DNA from: Bacteroidota bacterium
GTDB taxonomy: Bacteria > Bacteroidota > Bacteroidia > Bacteroidales > GCA-2748055
Direction of reading: 5' to 3'
Length of the DNA stretch: 23,048 nucleotides
Assembly (NCBI GenBank): GCA_030642565.1
Contig: DAOWNM010000004.1
Location: 1 to 23,048, forward strand
The position numbers were made by a program, and so were the translations under genes. Under the pieces are notes generated by a model. It did not search any database. It was not told the origin of the DNA and worked only from the letters and a program-made list of their open reading frames with translations. Shown piece after piece: positions 16,650 to 23,048 of this stretch. Positions within the stretch are counted from its first letter, which is position 1; each line of letters opens with the position of its first letter.

Positions 16650-16988
16650 TCATAGGCCCAGTTCTTCCACAGGGTCCCAGAACATATCCTCCAGATTCAC
16701 TATACGGTTTTCCTCGATAATGGCACCTTCATTTTCAAGCATCTCCTGCATTAGTCTGGTCCCGTCAAAATGGTGCTTCCCGGTCAACAGTCCCACCCTG
16801 TTAACCACCCGGTGTGCAGGGATATATTGAGGTGACGTATGGCACTGGTTCATGGCCCAGCCCACCATCCTGGCAGCACCCGGCGACCCCAGGTACCGTG
16901 CAATAGCCCCGTATGTGGTTACCCTGCCATAAGGAACCATCCTTGTCACATCATAAACTCTCTGAAAGAAACCTCTATTCTGAGTCAT
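16650..16988 (-). CDS. Alkyltransferase-like protein (MGMT fold, no active-site cysteine)
   Basis: This 112-residue protein is the DNA-binding domain of O6-alkylguanine-DNA alkyltransferase on its own. ATL proteins bind O6-alkylguanine lesions and, by flipping the base, hand them to nucleotide excision repair. The segment VPYGRVTTYGAIA (18-30) forms the start of the helix-turn-helix, and R40 (GAARMVGWAM) is the probable base-replacing arginine. The acceptor motif PCHR reads PAHR at 57-60 (codon GCA for A58), so alkyl transfer is not possible. The start overlaps the trmB stop by 14 nt, which points to translational coupling. It is distinct from E. coli Atl, which has Trp at that position. Confidence 0.9.
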   Translation of the reverse strand: MTQNRGFFQRVYDVTRMVPYGRVTTYGAIARYLGSPGAARMVGWAMNQCHTSPQYIPAHRVVNRVGLLTGKHHFDGTRLMQEMLENEGAIIEENRIVNLEDMFWDPVEELGL

Positions 16989-17682
16989 CGGTCAACGCTC
17001 TGATCTCCTTTCCGGCAGGAAGCCTGAAACGGATATAGTTAATTTTGGTGCCTTCGGCCAGAAAGCGCTTTTCGTAATAGGTCTGGATTGTTACTATCTC
17101 ATCATTCCACCCTTCATTGTACACATCTGTTGAATTTTGCTCCACCGGCAGGTTGTTAAAATGGACCAGTTCCAGGGTGTCGTTATAGAATTGCAGGTTG
17201 TCGGTTTTCAGATGAACCATGCCCCCATCTTTGAGGAATGCCCTGTACCTGTTCAAAAAGTGGGCACCGGAGAGGCGCTTTTTCTGCCTCTGTCTCTTCT
17301 CCTGTGGATCGGGAAAGGTGATCCAGATCTCATCGACCTCGTTCCGGGCAAAAAAAGAGCTGATGAAATCGATTCGTGTGCGTAAAAAAGCCACATTCGT
17401 CAGGCCCTCATCCTGGGCAGCTTTTGCCCCTGTCCATATTCTTGCTCCTTTGATATCCAGCCCTATAAAGTTCTTTTCCGGATAGATCCTGGCCAGTCCA
17501 ACGGTATATTCACCCTTTCCGCAACCTAGCTCCAGGATCATTGTATGATTGTTCCCGAAAACATCCCTGCACCACTTTCCTTTCAGGTGATGATCCCTGC
17601 CAAAAACCTCTTCCAAAGGAGGTTGAAAAACCCTTTCAAGACTCTCCAACTCCCTGAATCTGAAAAGTTTCTTCTTTCCCAA
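16975..17682 (-). CDS. trmB: tRNA (guanine-N7-)-methyltransferase
   Basis: TrmB methylates G46 in the variable loop of tRNAs with S-adenosylmethionine. The 235-residue protein carries the SAM-binding loop ELGCGKGEY at 51-59, an acidic residue after strand 2 (LDIKG, about 75-79), and the family motif FPDP followed by a basic stretch (123-136). A late TYYEKRFLAEGTKINYIRF segment matches the usual TrmB end. The start appears to be TTG at 17682, 5 nt after the gldH stop; there is no ATG in frame between the preceding genes and the catalytic core. Its last 14 nt overlap the alkyltransferase-like gene. Confidence 0.94.
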   Translation of the reverse strand: MGKKKLFRFRELESLERVFQPPLEEVFGRDHHLKGKWCRDVFGNNHTMILELGCGKGEYTVGLARIYPEKNFIGLDIKGARIWTGAKAAQDEGLTNVAFLRTRIDFISSFFARNEVDEIWITFPDPQEKRQRQKKRLSGAHFLNRYRAFLKDGGMVHLKTDNLQFYNDTLELVHFNNLPVEQNSTDVYNEGWNDEIVTIQTYYEKRFLAEGTKINYIRFRLPAGKEIRALTDDSE

Positions 17683-17687
17683 GATGG

Positions 17688-18155
17688 TTATGGATTGATA
17701 CGTTCTATTCGGATGCCCAGATCGGTTACTGGGAGTTCCGGTTGTCTCATGGCCTGTTCAAGGGTAAAGACATAGGTGCCCGGGATCCGAAATTGGGTCT
17801 GCCTCCTGTAGAGCAGCATTAACTCCCTGATGTTACCGTTCCCCTTACCTATCCACTCCCCATCCGGGGCAGCCAGGACCATATTGATGGTATCGGTCAG
17901 GTGCTCTCCTGAAGGGCTTTTCACATGAACAAACATATAGAGGTTGCTCAAGGGATAGTCCACAGTATGACGTACCTGAATATAGATGTTGTGCATAGAG
18001 AGCGTATCGGAAATATCGGCTTTGAACTCCATGGCATCCTGCCAGCTCCACACCCCCTTGTCCGTTCGCTCATACTGGTCGTACACCATACCGGAATCGC
18101 ACGACAAGGTTTGCAGCAGAAGTAGCGTAACAGATACAAGTATTGGATATCTCAT
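17688..18155 (-). CDS. gldH: Gliding motility lipoprotein GldH
   Basis: GldH is a lipoprotein first found as required for gliding in Flavobacterium and conserved also in many non-gliding Bacteroidota with type IX secretion. The 155 residues begin with a signal peptide ending QTLSC, giving lipidation at C19, followed by CDSGMVYDQYERTDKGVWSW, which resembles the GldH start. The mature part is a beta-rich domain (IYIQVRHTVDYPLSNLYMFV). The ATG shares one base with the ricT stop (TGATG), so translation is coupled. trmB follows after 5 nt. The assignment rests on sequence resemblance plus the characteristic holB-ricT-gldH order. Confidence 0.88.
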   Translation of the reverse strand: MRYPILVSVTLLLLQTLSCDSGMVYDQYERTDKGVWSWQDAMEFKADISDTLSMHNIYIQVRHTVDYPLSNLYMFVHVKSPSGEHLTDTINMVLAAPDGEWIGKGNGNIRELMLLYRRQTQFRIPGTYVFTLEQAMRQPELPVTDLGIRIERINP

Positions 18156-19306
18156 CAGTTTTTCCGGTAATTTCTGGGAGGTCTCTGTCTCTTCTTTCTT
18201 TTTCTGTGTTTCTCCTTTTCAAAACGTGTAAGAGATCCCTGTCCGGCCCCATTGGTATACTCCAGTCTTTCCGGTTTGTCAGGGATGGTGATCTTAATCA
18301 GTTCATCCGGAACTTTTCCGTTTCTGTTCATTGCCTGTACCTCTAACACCCGCTCGGTAGGAACCGGTATCAGAGCCTGGCCACCGCCATTCCCGGTTCC
18401 GTACCACATAATGCCACGGTAAACATCCGTTTTCAGGTGATACGCCTCACCCTGTTTTGTCTTCAGGACGGTACCGGTATCGGGAAAATGCTTTCGTGCA
18501 TCCTCATACCCGGCCAGTTCGTAATTGAGGCAACATTTTAGTTTGCCACACTGTCCTGCAAGTTTCTGCGGATTCAGTGCCACCTCCTGCACACGAGCCG
18601 AATGAGTACTCACCGAGACAAAGTTGGTAACGAATGTTGAACAGCAAAGTTCTCTTCCACAGGTACCAATCCCACCGATCCTTCCCGCCTCCTGCCTGGC
18701 GCCAATCTGTTTCATCTCTATACGGATCCTGAATGATTCCGCCAGCACCTTGATCAGTTCCCTGAAATCGACACGTTCGTCGGCGATATAGTAGAAGATG
18801 GCCTTGGTACCATCGCCCTGGTACTCTACATCCCCAATCTTCATGTTCAATCCCAGGTCCGAAGCCATCTTTCTGCTGCGGAGCATGGTCTCCTCCTCAA
18901 GGTGAATGGCCTCCCTCCATTTATCAATATCCACCTGTTTTGCCTTGCGGTAAACCTTCTTTAGCTCTTCCCTGTTTCCATGATATTTTGTCTTCTTTCG
19001 CTGCTTCTCTACAATCTCCCCTGCAAGTGAAATAATCCCGATATCGTGCCCGGGCGATGCTTCCACAGCCACAAAATCACCCCTCTTCAGCCTCAGCTCA
19101 TTTACATTTCTGTAAAAAACCTTTCTTGTGTTTTTAAACCGCACCTCAACCACCTCGGGAATATCCAGTCCAGGAATTTCCCTCAACCAGTTGTAGGATT
19201 CAAGTTTGGAACAGCTTCCAAAATAGGAATCGATCCTTTCCAGGTTCTCTTCATTAACCTCCAACTGCTTTTCTTTACAGCAACCTCTCGCTCTCAGGCT
19301 TTCCAT
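18155..19306 (-). CDS. ricT: PSP1/YaaT-type protein RicT
   Basis: RicT (YaaT) carries a PSP1 domain. In Bacillus it joins a Fe-S-containing complex that affects RNA processing and development; its role in Bacteroidota is not settled. This 383-residue protein has the PSP1 core from about 50, with VEASPGHDIGII (81-92). Six clustered cysteines follow: C216 (GTCGREL), C221-C222, C253 (QCGKLK) and C258-C259, the expected metal/cluster ligands. An additional C9-C10 pair sits near the N-terminus. The last 20 residues are strongly basic (KEKHRKRKKRQRPPRNYRKN), suggesting RNA or ribosome contact. A perfect -7 box lies just 4 nt before the ATG. Confidence 0.92.
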   Translation of the reverse strand: MESLRARGCCKEKQLEVNEENLERIDSYFGSCSKLESYNWLREIPGLDIPEVVEVRFKNTRKVFYRNVNELRLKRGDFVAVEASPGHDIGIISLAGEIVEKQRKKTKYHGNREELKKVYRKAKQVDIDKWREAIHLEEETMLRSRKMASDLGLNMKIGDVEYQGDGTKAIFYYIADERVDFRELIKVLAESFRIRIEMKQIGARQEAGRIGGIGTCGRELCCSTFVTNFVSVSTHSARVQEVALNPQKLAGQCGKLKCCLNYELAGYEDARKHFPDTGTVLKTKQGEAYHLKTDVYRGIMWYGTGNGGGQALIPVPTERVLEVQAMNRNGKVPDELIKITIPDKPERLEYTNGAGQGSLTRFEKEKHRKRKKRQRPPRNYRKN

Positions 19307-19310
19307 AGTG

Positions 19311-19336
19311 CAAAAATAGAGATTCAGTTCTTAAAT
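19311..19336 (-). promoter_or_regulatory. Promoter candidate just before ricT
   Basis: TATTTTTG at 19311-19318 on the minus strand matches TAnnTTTG exactly. TTTTG lies 18 bp upstream of it, within the spacing allowed for Bacteroidota promoters. The box ends only 4 nt before the ricT ATG, so a transcript from it would be nearly leaderless. It lies in the 40-bp gap between holB and ricT. Confidence 0.38.
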
Positions 19337-19346
19337 CAAAACAGGA

Positions 19347-20492
19347 TCAGCCAGCTGCCGGAACTTTTTGCATCAACAGTCTGATCACCCTGATCGAAAG
19401 ATCCATCAGTATGATCCTGGGATTGCCATTGGCCTCGATATGATTTCCAGCCAGTGTAAAGGCCTCTGCTAAAGCGTGTACATTTCCTTCATGAATGAAG
19501 GGGCTGAACCTTTTTGAGAATTCAGACTCCTTCGCCGACATATAGTTCAGAGTATCATTCTCCATATGAAGCATGAAATTCTCCCGAAGCAGGCGCAACG
19601 AATAGTCGATCAGCTGCTTCTGCCTCTCCCGGCCCACTCCGGCCACATGCTCCACCCAACCATTGATCTGGATAATATCCCTTGCATAACAGAGCCTCAT
19701 CACTTCGGTAAACAGTTCAAAATGATGGAGCTCAATTTCATCCTGACGCAGGGTCTTTAACGCATTGCTAAAACTGCCATTTGCTCTTTTCACAGCATCT
19801 TCAACCAGTTGCTGATCTGCCTGCTCATATTGCATCAAACCCTCCCGGATGTCTGCTTCAGAAACAGGTGGAACATGAAACAACTGTGTCCGGCTCAGAA
19901 TGGTGGCCAGAATTTTGTCGGTATGTTCAGATACCATCAGAATCAACGTCTTTTCAGGCGGCTCTTCAATTAATTTTAGCAGTTTATTGGCAGCGGGCTG
20001 ATTCATCTTCTCAGGCAGCCAGATCACTACCATTCTGTAATCCGATTCATACGGCTTAAAGCCCAGTTTCCGGATAATGGTTTCGCTCTCCTTTACATTG
20101 ATAATGCCCTGCTTGTTCTCAGCTCCAAGAGATTCGTACCACTGGCTCTCCGTAAGGTAAAAATCGGCAAGCAGTGCCTCTCTCCACGCTTCAGCATAAT
20201 CATCACTTACCGGAGGAGCCGACATACTACCCGTTTTTAATACCGGGACCACAAAATGGAGATCGGGGTGAACCAGCTTTCCAAACTTGATGCAGGATGG
20301 ACAGACTCCACAGGAATCATCTTCCTGCCTGTCGTTACATGCAAGATATTGCGCCATGGCCACCGCAAGTGTCAACTTGCCTGTACCTTCCGGCCCAAAC
20401 AGCATCAATGCATGAGGAGTGCGGTCGTCCCGAACCAATCTAAGGAGTTTCTCTTTTACCTCCTGTTGTCCTATGATCTCTTTAAACAACAT
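19347..20492 (-). CDS. holB: DNA polymerase III delta'-like clamp-loader subunit
   Basis: This is the delta' (or a related tau/gamma-like) subunit of the clamp loader that places the sliding clamp on DNA. The 381-residue protein starts MLFKEIIGQQEVKEKLLRLV, typical of the AAA+ clamp-loader fold. A four-cysteine zinc module C52-x8-C61-x2-C64-x2-C67 is intact. The Walker A reads GPEGTGKLT (33-41), with Leu where Ser/Thr normally follows the lysine, so ATP binding is doubtful, as fits a delta' subunit. The sensor-like ILSRTQLFHV stretch is present. It heads the leftward operon and is divergent from pgk. Confidence 0.92.
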   Translation of the reverse strand: MLFKEIIGQQEVKEKLLRLVRDDRTPHALMLFGPEGTGKLTLAVAMAQYLACNDRQEDDSCGVCPSCIKFGKLVHPDLHFVVPVLKTGSMSAPPVSDDYAEAWREALLADFYLTESQWYESLGAENKQGIINVKESETIIRKLGFKPYESDYRMVVIWLPEKMNQPAANKLLKLIEEPPEKTLILMVSEHTDKILATILSRTQLFHVPPVSEADIREGLMQYEQADQQLVEDAVKRANGSFSNALKTLRQDEIELHHFELFTEVMRLCYARDIIQINGWVEHVAGVGRERQKQLIDYSLRLLRENFMLHMENDTLNYMSAKESEFSKRFSPFIHEGNVHALAEAFTLAGNHIEANGNPRIILMDLSIRVIRLLMQKVPAAG

Positions 20493-20507
20493 TGTCCTTC
20501 CAGACTG

Positions 20508-20515
20508 TAAATGTA
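20508..20515 (-). promoter_or_regulatory. -7-like box for holB in the divergent region
   Basis: TACATTTA on the minus strand differs from TAnnTTTG at one base and lies 15 bp before the holB ATG. No TTG is found 17-23 bp upstream of it, so support is weak. Confidence 0.25.
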
Positions 20516-20527
20516 GAATTTCTTTTT

Positions 20528-20535
20528 TACCTTTG
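20528..20535 (+). promoter_or_regulatory. -7 box (TACCTTTG) upstream of pgk
   Basis: TACCTTTG on the plus strand matches the Bacteroidota -7 consensus exactly, 45 bp before the pgk ATG at 20581. The -33 position reads ACTG rather than TTTG. The 88-bp region also carries the weak holB box on the other strand. Confidence 0.48.
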
Positions 20536-20580
20536 AGATTCCTTACCGCAACTGAACAGTGTTACATAAAATTTATAGAT

Positions 20581-21798
20581 ATGCAAATAATTGATAATTA
20601 TAGCTTTGCAGGAAAGAAAGTGATCATCAGAGTTGATTTTAATGTGCCTCTTAGTGCTCAATACGAGGTGACCGATGACACCAGGATTCGGGGGGCGCTG
20701 CCCACCATTAAAAAGGTGCTGCAGGATGGCGGATCGGCTATTCTGATGTCACACCTTGGCCGTCCGAAATCAGGTCCGGAAGAGAAGTTTTCCCTGAAGC
20801 ATGTGATTCCTGCCCTTTCGAAACTCCTGGGAATAGATATCCAGTTTGCCAATGATTGTATGGGTAAAGAGGCTGTCAACAAATCGGCCGCCCTGAAACC
20901 TGGTGAAGTACTGCTGCTGGAAAACCTTCGTTTCTACACAGCCGAGAACAAAGTCAAGAGCGACGATGAAAAAGCTGCCACCAGGGTATTTGCAGAGAAG
21001 CTCTCTACCTACGCCGATCTCTATGTAAATGATGCATTTGGTACTGCACACCGCGCACACGCCTCAACCACTGTGATAGCTGACTTTTTCGACGAAGGGT
21101 CCAGGATGTTTGGTTTCCTGATCAACAAAGAGATCAAGGCCATGGACAAGGTACTCCATGATTCAGAAAAGCCGATGACTGCCATTATGGGTGGTGCAAA
21201 AGTATCTGATAAGATCCAGGTGATCGAGAACCTGCTTGACAAGGTGGATAACCTGATTATCGGCGGGGGCATGACCTACACCTTTATCAAAGCAAGGGGC
21301 GGTGAAATCGGAAACTCACTGTGCGAAGAGGACAAACTGGATGTGGCCGCCGACCTGGTAAAAAAGGCCGAGGCCAAAGGGGTAAAGCTGATTCTTCCGG
21401 TTGACCAGGTACTGGCTGATAAATTTGACAACGATGCCCATACCGAAGGTGCCGACATTGACAGCGGAAAGGCCGGATTCATGGGTCTCGATATCGGACC
21501 AAAATCCATTCAGTTGCTAAACGAGGTGATCATGAACTCCAAAACTATTCTCTGGAACGGTCCCATGGGTGTCTTTGAAATGCCCAATTTCCAGAAAGGA
21601 ACCGTGAGTATCGCACAGACCATTGCCGAATCGACTGCAAAAGGAGCTTTCAGCCTGGTGGGCGGAGGCGACTCTGTAGCAGCTGTAAATAAATTTGGAC
21701 TGGCCGACAAGGTGAGTTATGTATCCACCGGTGGCGGAGCCATGCTGGAGTATATTGAAGGCAAGGTACTGCCTGGCATCAAAGCCATCAGGGGATAG
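20581..21798 (+). CDS. pgk: Phosphoglycerate kinase
   Basis: Pgk transfers phosphate from 1,3-bisphosphoglycerate to ADP in glycolysis. The 405-residue length is usual. The substrate-binding residues D19 and N21 (RVDFNVPL), R35 (DDTRIRGALPT), H58 and R61 (HLGRPKSG) are visible, as is NDAFGTAHRAHAST. In the nucleotide domain GGAKVSDKI, NGPMGVFE and GGGDSVAA are intact. I chose the ATG at 20581 because the family begins with the short strand leading to VIIRVDFNVPL. An earlier in-frame start at 20419 would overlap holB and add 54 residues unlike any Pgk. It is the first gene of the rightward unit. Confidence 0.97.
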   Translation: MQIIDNYSFAGKKVIIRVDFNVPLSAQYEVTDDTRIRGALPTIKKVLQDGGSAILMSHLGRPKSGPEEKFSLKHVIPALSKLLGIDIQFANDCMGKEAVNKSAALKPGEVLLLENLRFYTAENKVKSDDEKAATRVFAEKLSTYADLYVNDAFGTAHRAHASTTVIADFFDEGSRMFGFLINKEIKAMDKVLHDSEKPMTAIMGGAKVSDKIQVIENLLDKVDNLIIGGGMTYTFIKARGGEIGNSLCEEDKLDVAADLVKKAEAKGVKLILPVDQVLADKFDNDAHTEGADIDSGKAGFMGLDIGPKSIQLLNEVIMNSKTILWNGPMGVFEMPNFQKGTVSIAQTIAESTAKGAFSLVGGGDSVAAVNKFGLADKVSYVSTGGGAMLEYIEGKVLPGIKAIRG

Positions 21799-21812
21799 CA
21801 TTTCCTCAAGTA

Positions 21813-21888
21813 TCTCCGGGGAATTTTTTCACAAAGTGCTTATTAGCTTCGCTAAAAATGCCAGTTTGCTCCAAAAACACCCCGGAGA
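21813..21888. repeat. Long-range inverted repeat between pgk and the LuxE-like gene
   Basis: Perfect 9-bp arms TCTCCGGGG (21813-21821) and CCCCGGAGA (21880-21888) are 58 bp apart. They enclose a small hairpin, TTAGC-TTC-GCTAA (21843-21855). A T-run follows the first arm and an A-run follows the second. It could be a processing or attenuation structure between two co-transcribed genes. It is not a classical terminator for either strand. Confidence 0.45.
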
Positions 21889-21921
21889 AAAAAGAAGAAT
21901 GCCTGCTAAGACTAAGGAGAT

Positions 21922-22911
21922 ATGGACCAGGCTTTTATAGATGACATATTTAAGATAAGCAATCACAGAACCTTCAGGGCAGCTGCCCTGGAGGTTTTTC
22001 ATTATCAGGCGAAGCATACCCCTGTATACAGGGATTACCTGGCTGCCCTCGGGGTAGATCCTTCCCGGATTAAGAAACCGGAGGAGATACCCTTTCTGCC
22101 CATTGAATTATTTAAATCACACACCGTAATTGTAGAGGGGAAAAATGCCGAAGTGATCTTCGAAAGCAGCAGCACCACAGGAACCACTCCCTCCATGCAC
22201 CATGTAGCTGACGCCTCCCTCTACAGGAGGAGTTTCACCCTGGGCTTTCAGCAATTCTATGGAGATCCCGAACAATATTGCATACTGGCGCTTCTTCCTT
22301 CATATTTGGAGCGCAAAGGCTCCTCCCTGGTTCATATGATGGACCACCTGATGAAACAGTCGGGACATCCGGAGAGTGGATTCTACCTGGATAACCTGGA
22401 GGAACTTGCCTCCATACTGAAAAAGCGGAATGAGGACCGGCAACCCACCCTGCTGGTGGGGGTCAGTTTTGCCTTGCTCGACCTGGCAGAACAATATCCA
22501 ATGAAGCTGGAAGATTACATCATTGTGATGGAGACAGGGGGGATGAAAGGCCATCGCAAAGAGCTGATCAGGAGTGAACTACATCAACAATTAAAAGAGG
22601 CTTTCGGTCTCCAAACCATTCATTCAGAATACGGGATGACCGAACTACTCTCCCAGGCTTACTCCGACGGTGAGGGGCTCTTCCACTGCCCCCCCTGGAT
22701 GCGGGTATTAATTCGTGATCCCAACGATCCGCTCTCCATGCTCTCCGGGGGACAAACCGGCGGTATCAATATCATCGACCTGGCCAATATCCACAGCTGT
22801 TCCTTTATTGCCACGGGCGACCTGGGTAAAGTATATGAAGACGACAGCTTCGAAGTGCTGGGCCGGTTCGGCCATTCTGATATCAGGGGTTGTAACCTGC
22901 TGGTACCTTAA
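21922..22911 (+). CDS. LuxE/PaaK-like acyl-protein synthetase / acyltransferase family protein
   Basis: This 329-residue protein belongs to the adenylate-forming LuxE/PaaK group, whose members activate carboxylic acids; LuxE itself makes an acyl-protein for long-chain aldehyde synthesis. The phosphate-binding loop is ESSSTTGTTPS (81-91), followed by METGGMKGH (203-211), SEYGMTEL (235-242), and a late IATGDLGKVYEDDSFEVLGRFG, the adenylate-binding aspartate region. The small C-terminal lid domain of full-length ligases is absent. An AAGGAG lies just before the ATG with unusually short spacing. The gene follows pgk after 123 bp with no consensus promoter seen. No lux reductase or acyltransferase gene is nearby, so the substrate is unknown; polar-lipid, O-antigen or other acyl modification is possible. 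Confidence 0.85.
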   Translation: MDQAFIDDIFKISNHRTFRAAALEVFHYQAKHTPVYRDYLAALGVDPSRIKKPEEIPFLPIELFKSHTVIVEGKNAEVIFESSSTTGTTPSMHHVADASLYRRSFTLGFQQFYGDPEQYCILALLPSYLERKGSSLVHMMDHLMKQSGHPESGFYLDNLEELASILKKRNEDRQPTLLVGVSFALLDLAEQYPMKLEDYIIVMETGGMKGHRKELIRSELHQQLKEAFGLQTIHSEYGMTELLSQAYSDGEGLFHCPPWMRVLIRDPNDPLSMLSGGQTGGINIIDLANIHSCSFIATGDLGKVYEDDSFEVLGRFGHSDIRGCNLLVP

Positions 22912-22953
22912 TTCTACTTGAGGATTTTCGTATCTTGCTTTATTAAGAATACC

Positions 22954-23048
22954 ATGCAAAGAATACTGTTCTCTCTTCCTGCCCTTTGCCTGCTGGTCAT
23001 ATCACAGGATCTTTCTTCCCAGAATCTTGATTCACTGCTTAATAACAA
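22954..23048 (+). CDS. Secreted protein, N-terminal fragment cut by the right edge
   Basis: An ATG at 22954 opens a frame that reads without stop for 31 codons to the window end. The product starts MQRILFSLPALCLLVISQ, a clear signal peptide, probably cleaved near SSQ, and continues NLDSLLNN. In Bacteroidota a short leader followed by xLDSLLN often opens periplasmic TPR-containing sensor proteins, but the fragment is too short to say. It lies 42 bp after the LuxE-like gene on the same strand. Confidence 0.65.
   Translation, partial: MQRILFSLPALCLLVISQDLSSQNLDSLLNN

Noticed and set aside
20419..20580. Longer start for phosphoglycerate kinase
   Set aside because: It would overlap the holB start and the promoter region and add 54 residues unlike any Pgk N-terminus.

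Overview
The window looks like a chromosomal segment of a Bacteroidota bacterium, probably near Bacteroidales/Marinilabiliales. Four things support this: type IX secretion and gliding genes (porW, porX, gldH), a TonB-dependent receptor with an N-terminal carboxypeptidase-regulatory-like domain, the Bacteroidota version of alanine dehydrogenase, and several TAnnTTTG-type -7 promoter boxes. Almost everything is core metabolism or cell-envelope biology. I see no prophage, insertion sequence, CRISPR array, tRNA or rRNA.

Layout. All genes left of about 20.5 kb lie on the minus strand, so they are transcribed right to left. From the divergent region at 20493-20580, holB runs leftwards, followed by ricT, gldH, trmB and an alkyltransferase-like gene. 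The spacing is tight: ricT/gldH overlap by 1 nt and trmB/atl by 14 nt. A consensus -7 box then precedes mrp and a small Nfu-type iron-sulfur gene. After a 92-bp gap with two inverted repeats comes porW-porX-tsaE, joined by a 1-nt overlap and a 1-nt gap. Next are ald with a small lipoprotein gene, and then a PutP-like symporter with waaA. A monocistronic TonB-dependent receptor follows, ending in a strong intrinsic terminator at 2996-3030. At the left edge is a large adenosylcobalamin-dependent (class II) ribonucleotide reductase whose 3' end is cut off.

To the right, on the plus strand, are pgk (phosphoglycerate kinase), a LuxE/PaaK-like acyl-protein synthetase homologue, and the first 31 codons of a secreted protein cut by the right edge.

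How the genes fit together. porW (outer-membrane TPR lipoprotein) and porX (response regulator with an alkaline-phosphatase-like effector domain) together encode a structural and a regulatory part of the type IX secretion system. gldH is a second gliding/T9SS-associated lipoprotein gene, embedded in a replication/translation operon. mrp and nfuA form an iron-sulfur cluster assembly pair. waaA completes inner-core LPS (Kdo transfer). tsaE and trmB act on tRNA modification.

I did not find a clearly new multi-gene system. The points most worth a second look are the coupled porW-porX-tsaE unit with an inverted repeat framing its promoter candidate, a canonical EF-hand loop in the TonB receptor, several enzymes lacking a classical key residue (ATL, Mrp, HolB, Ald), and the orphan LuxE-like gene.
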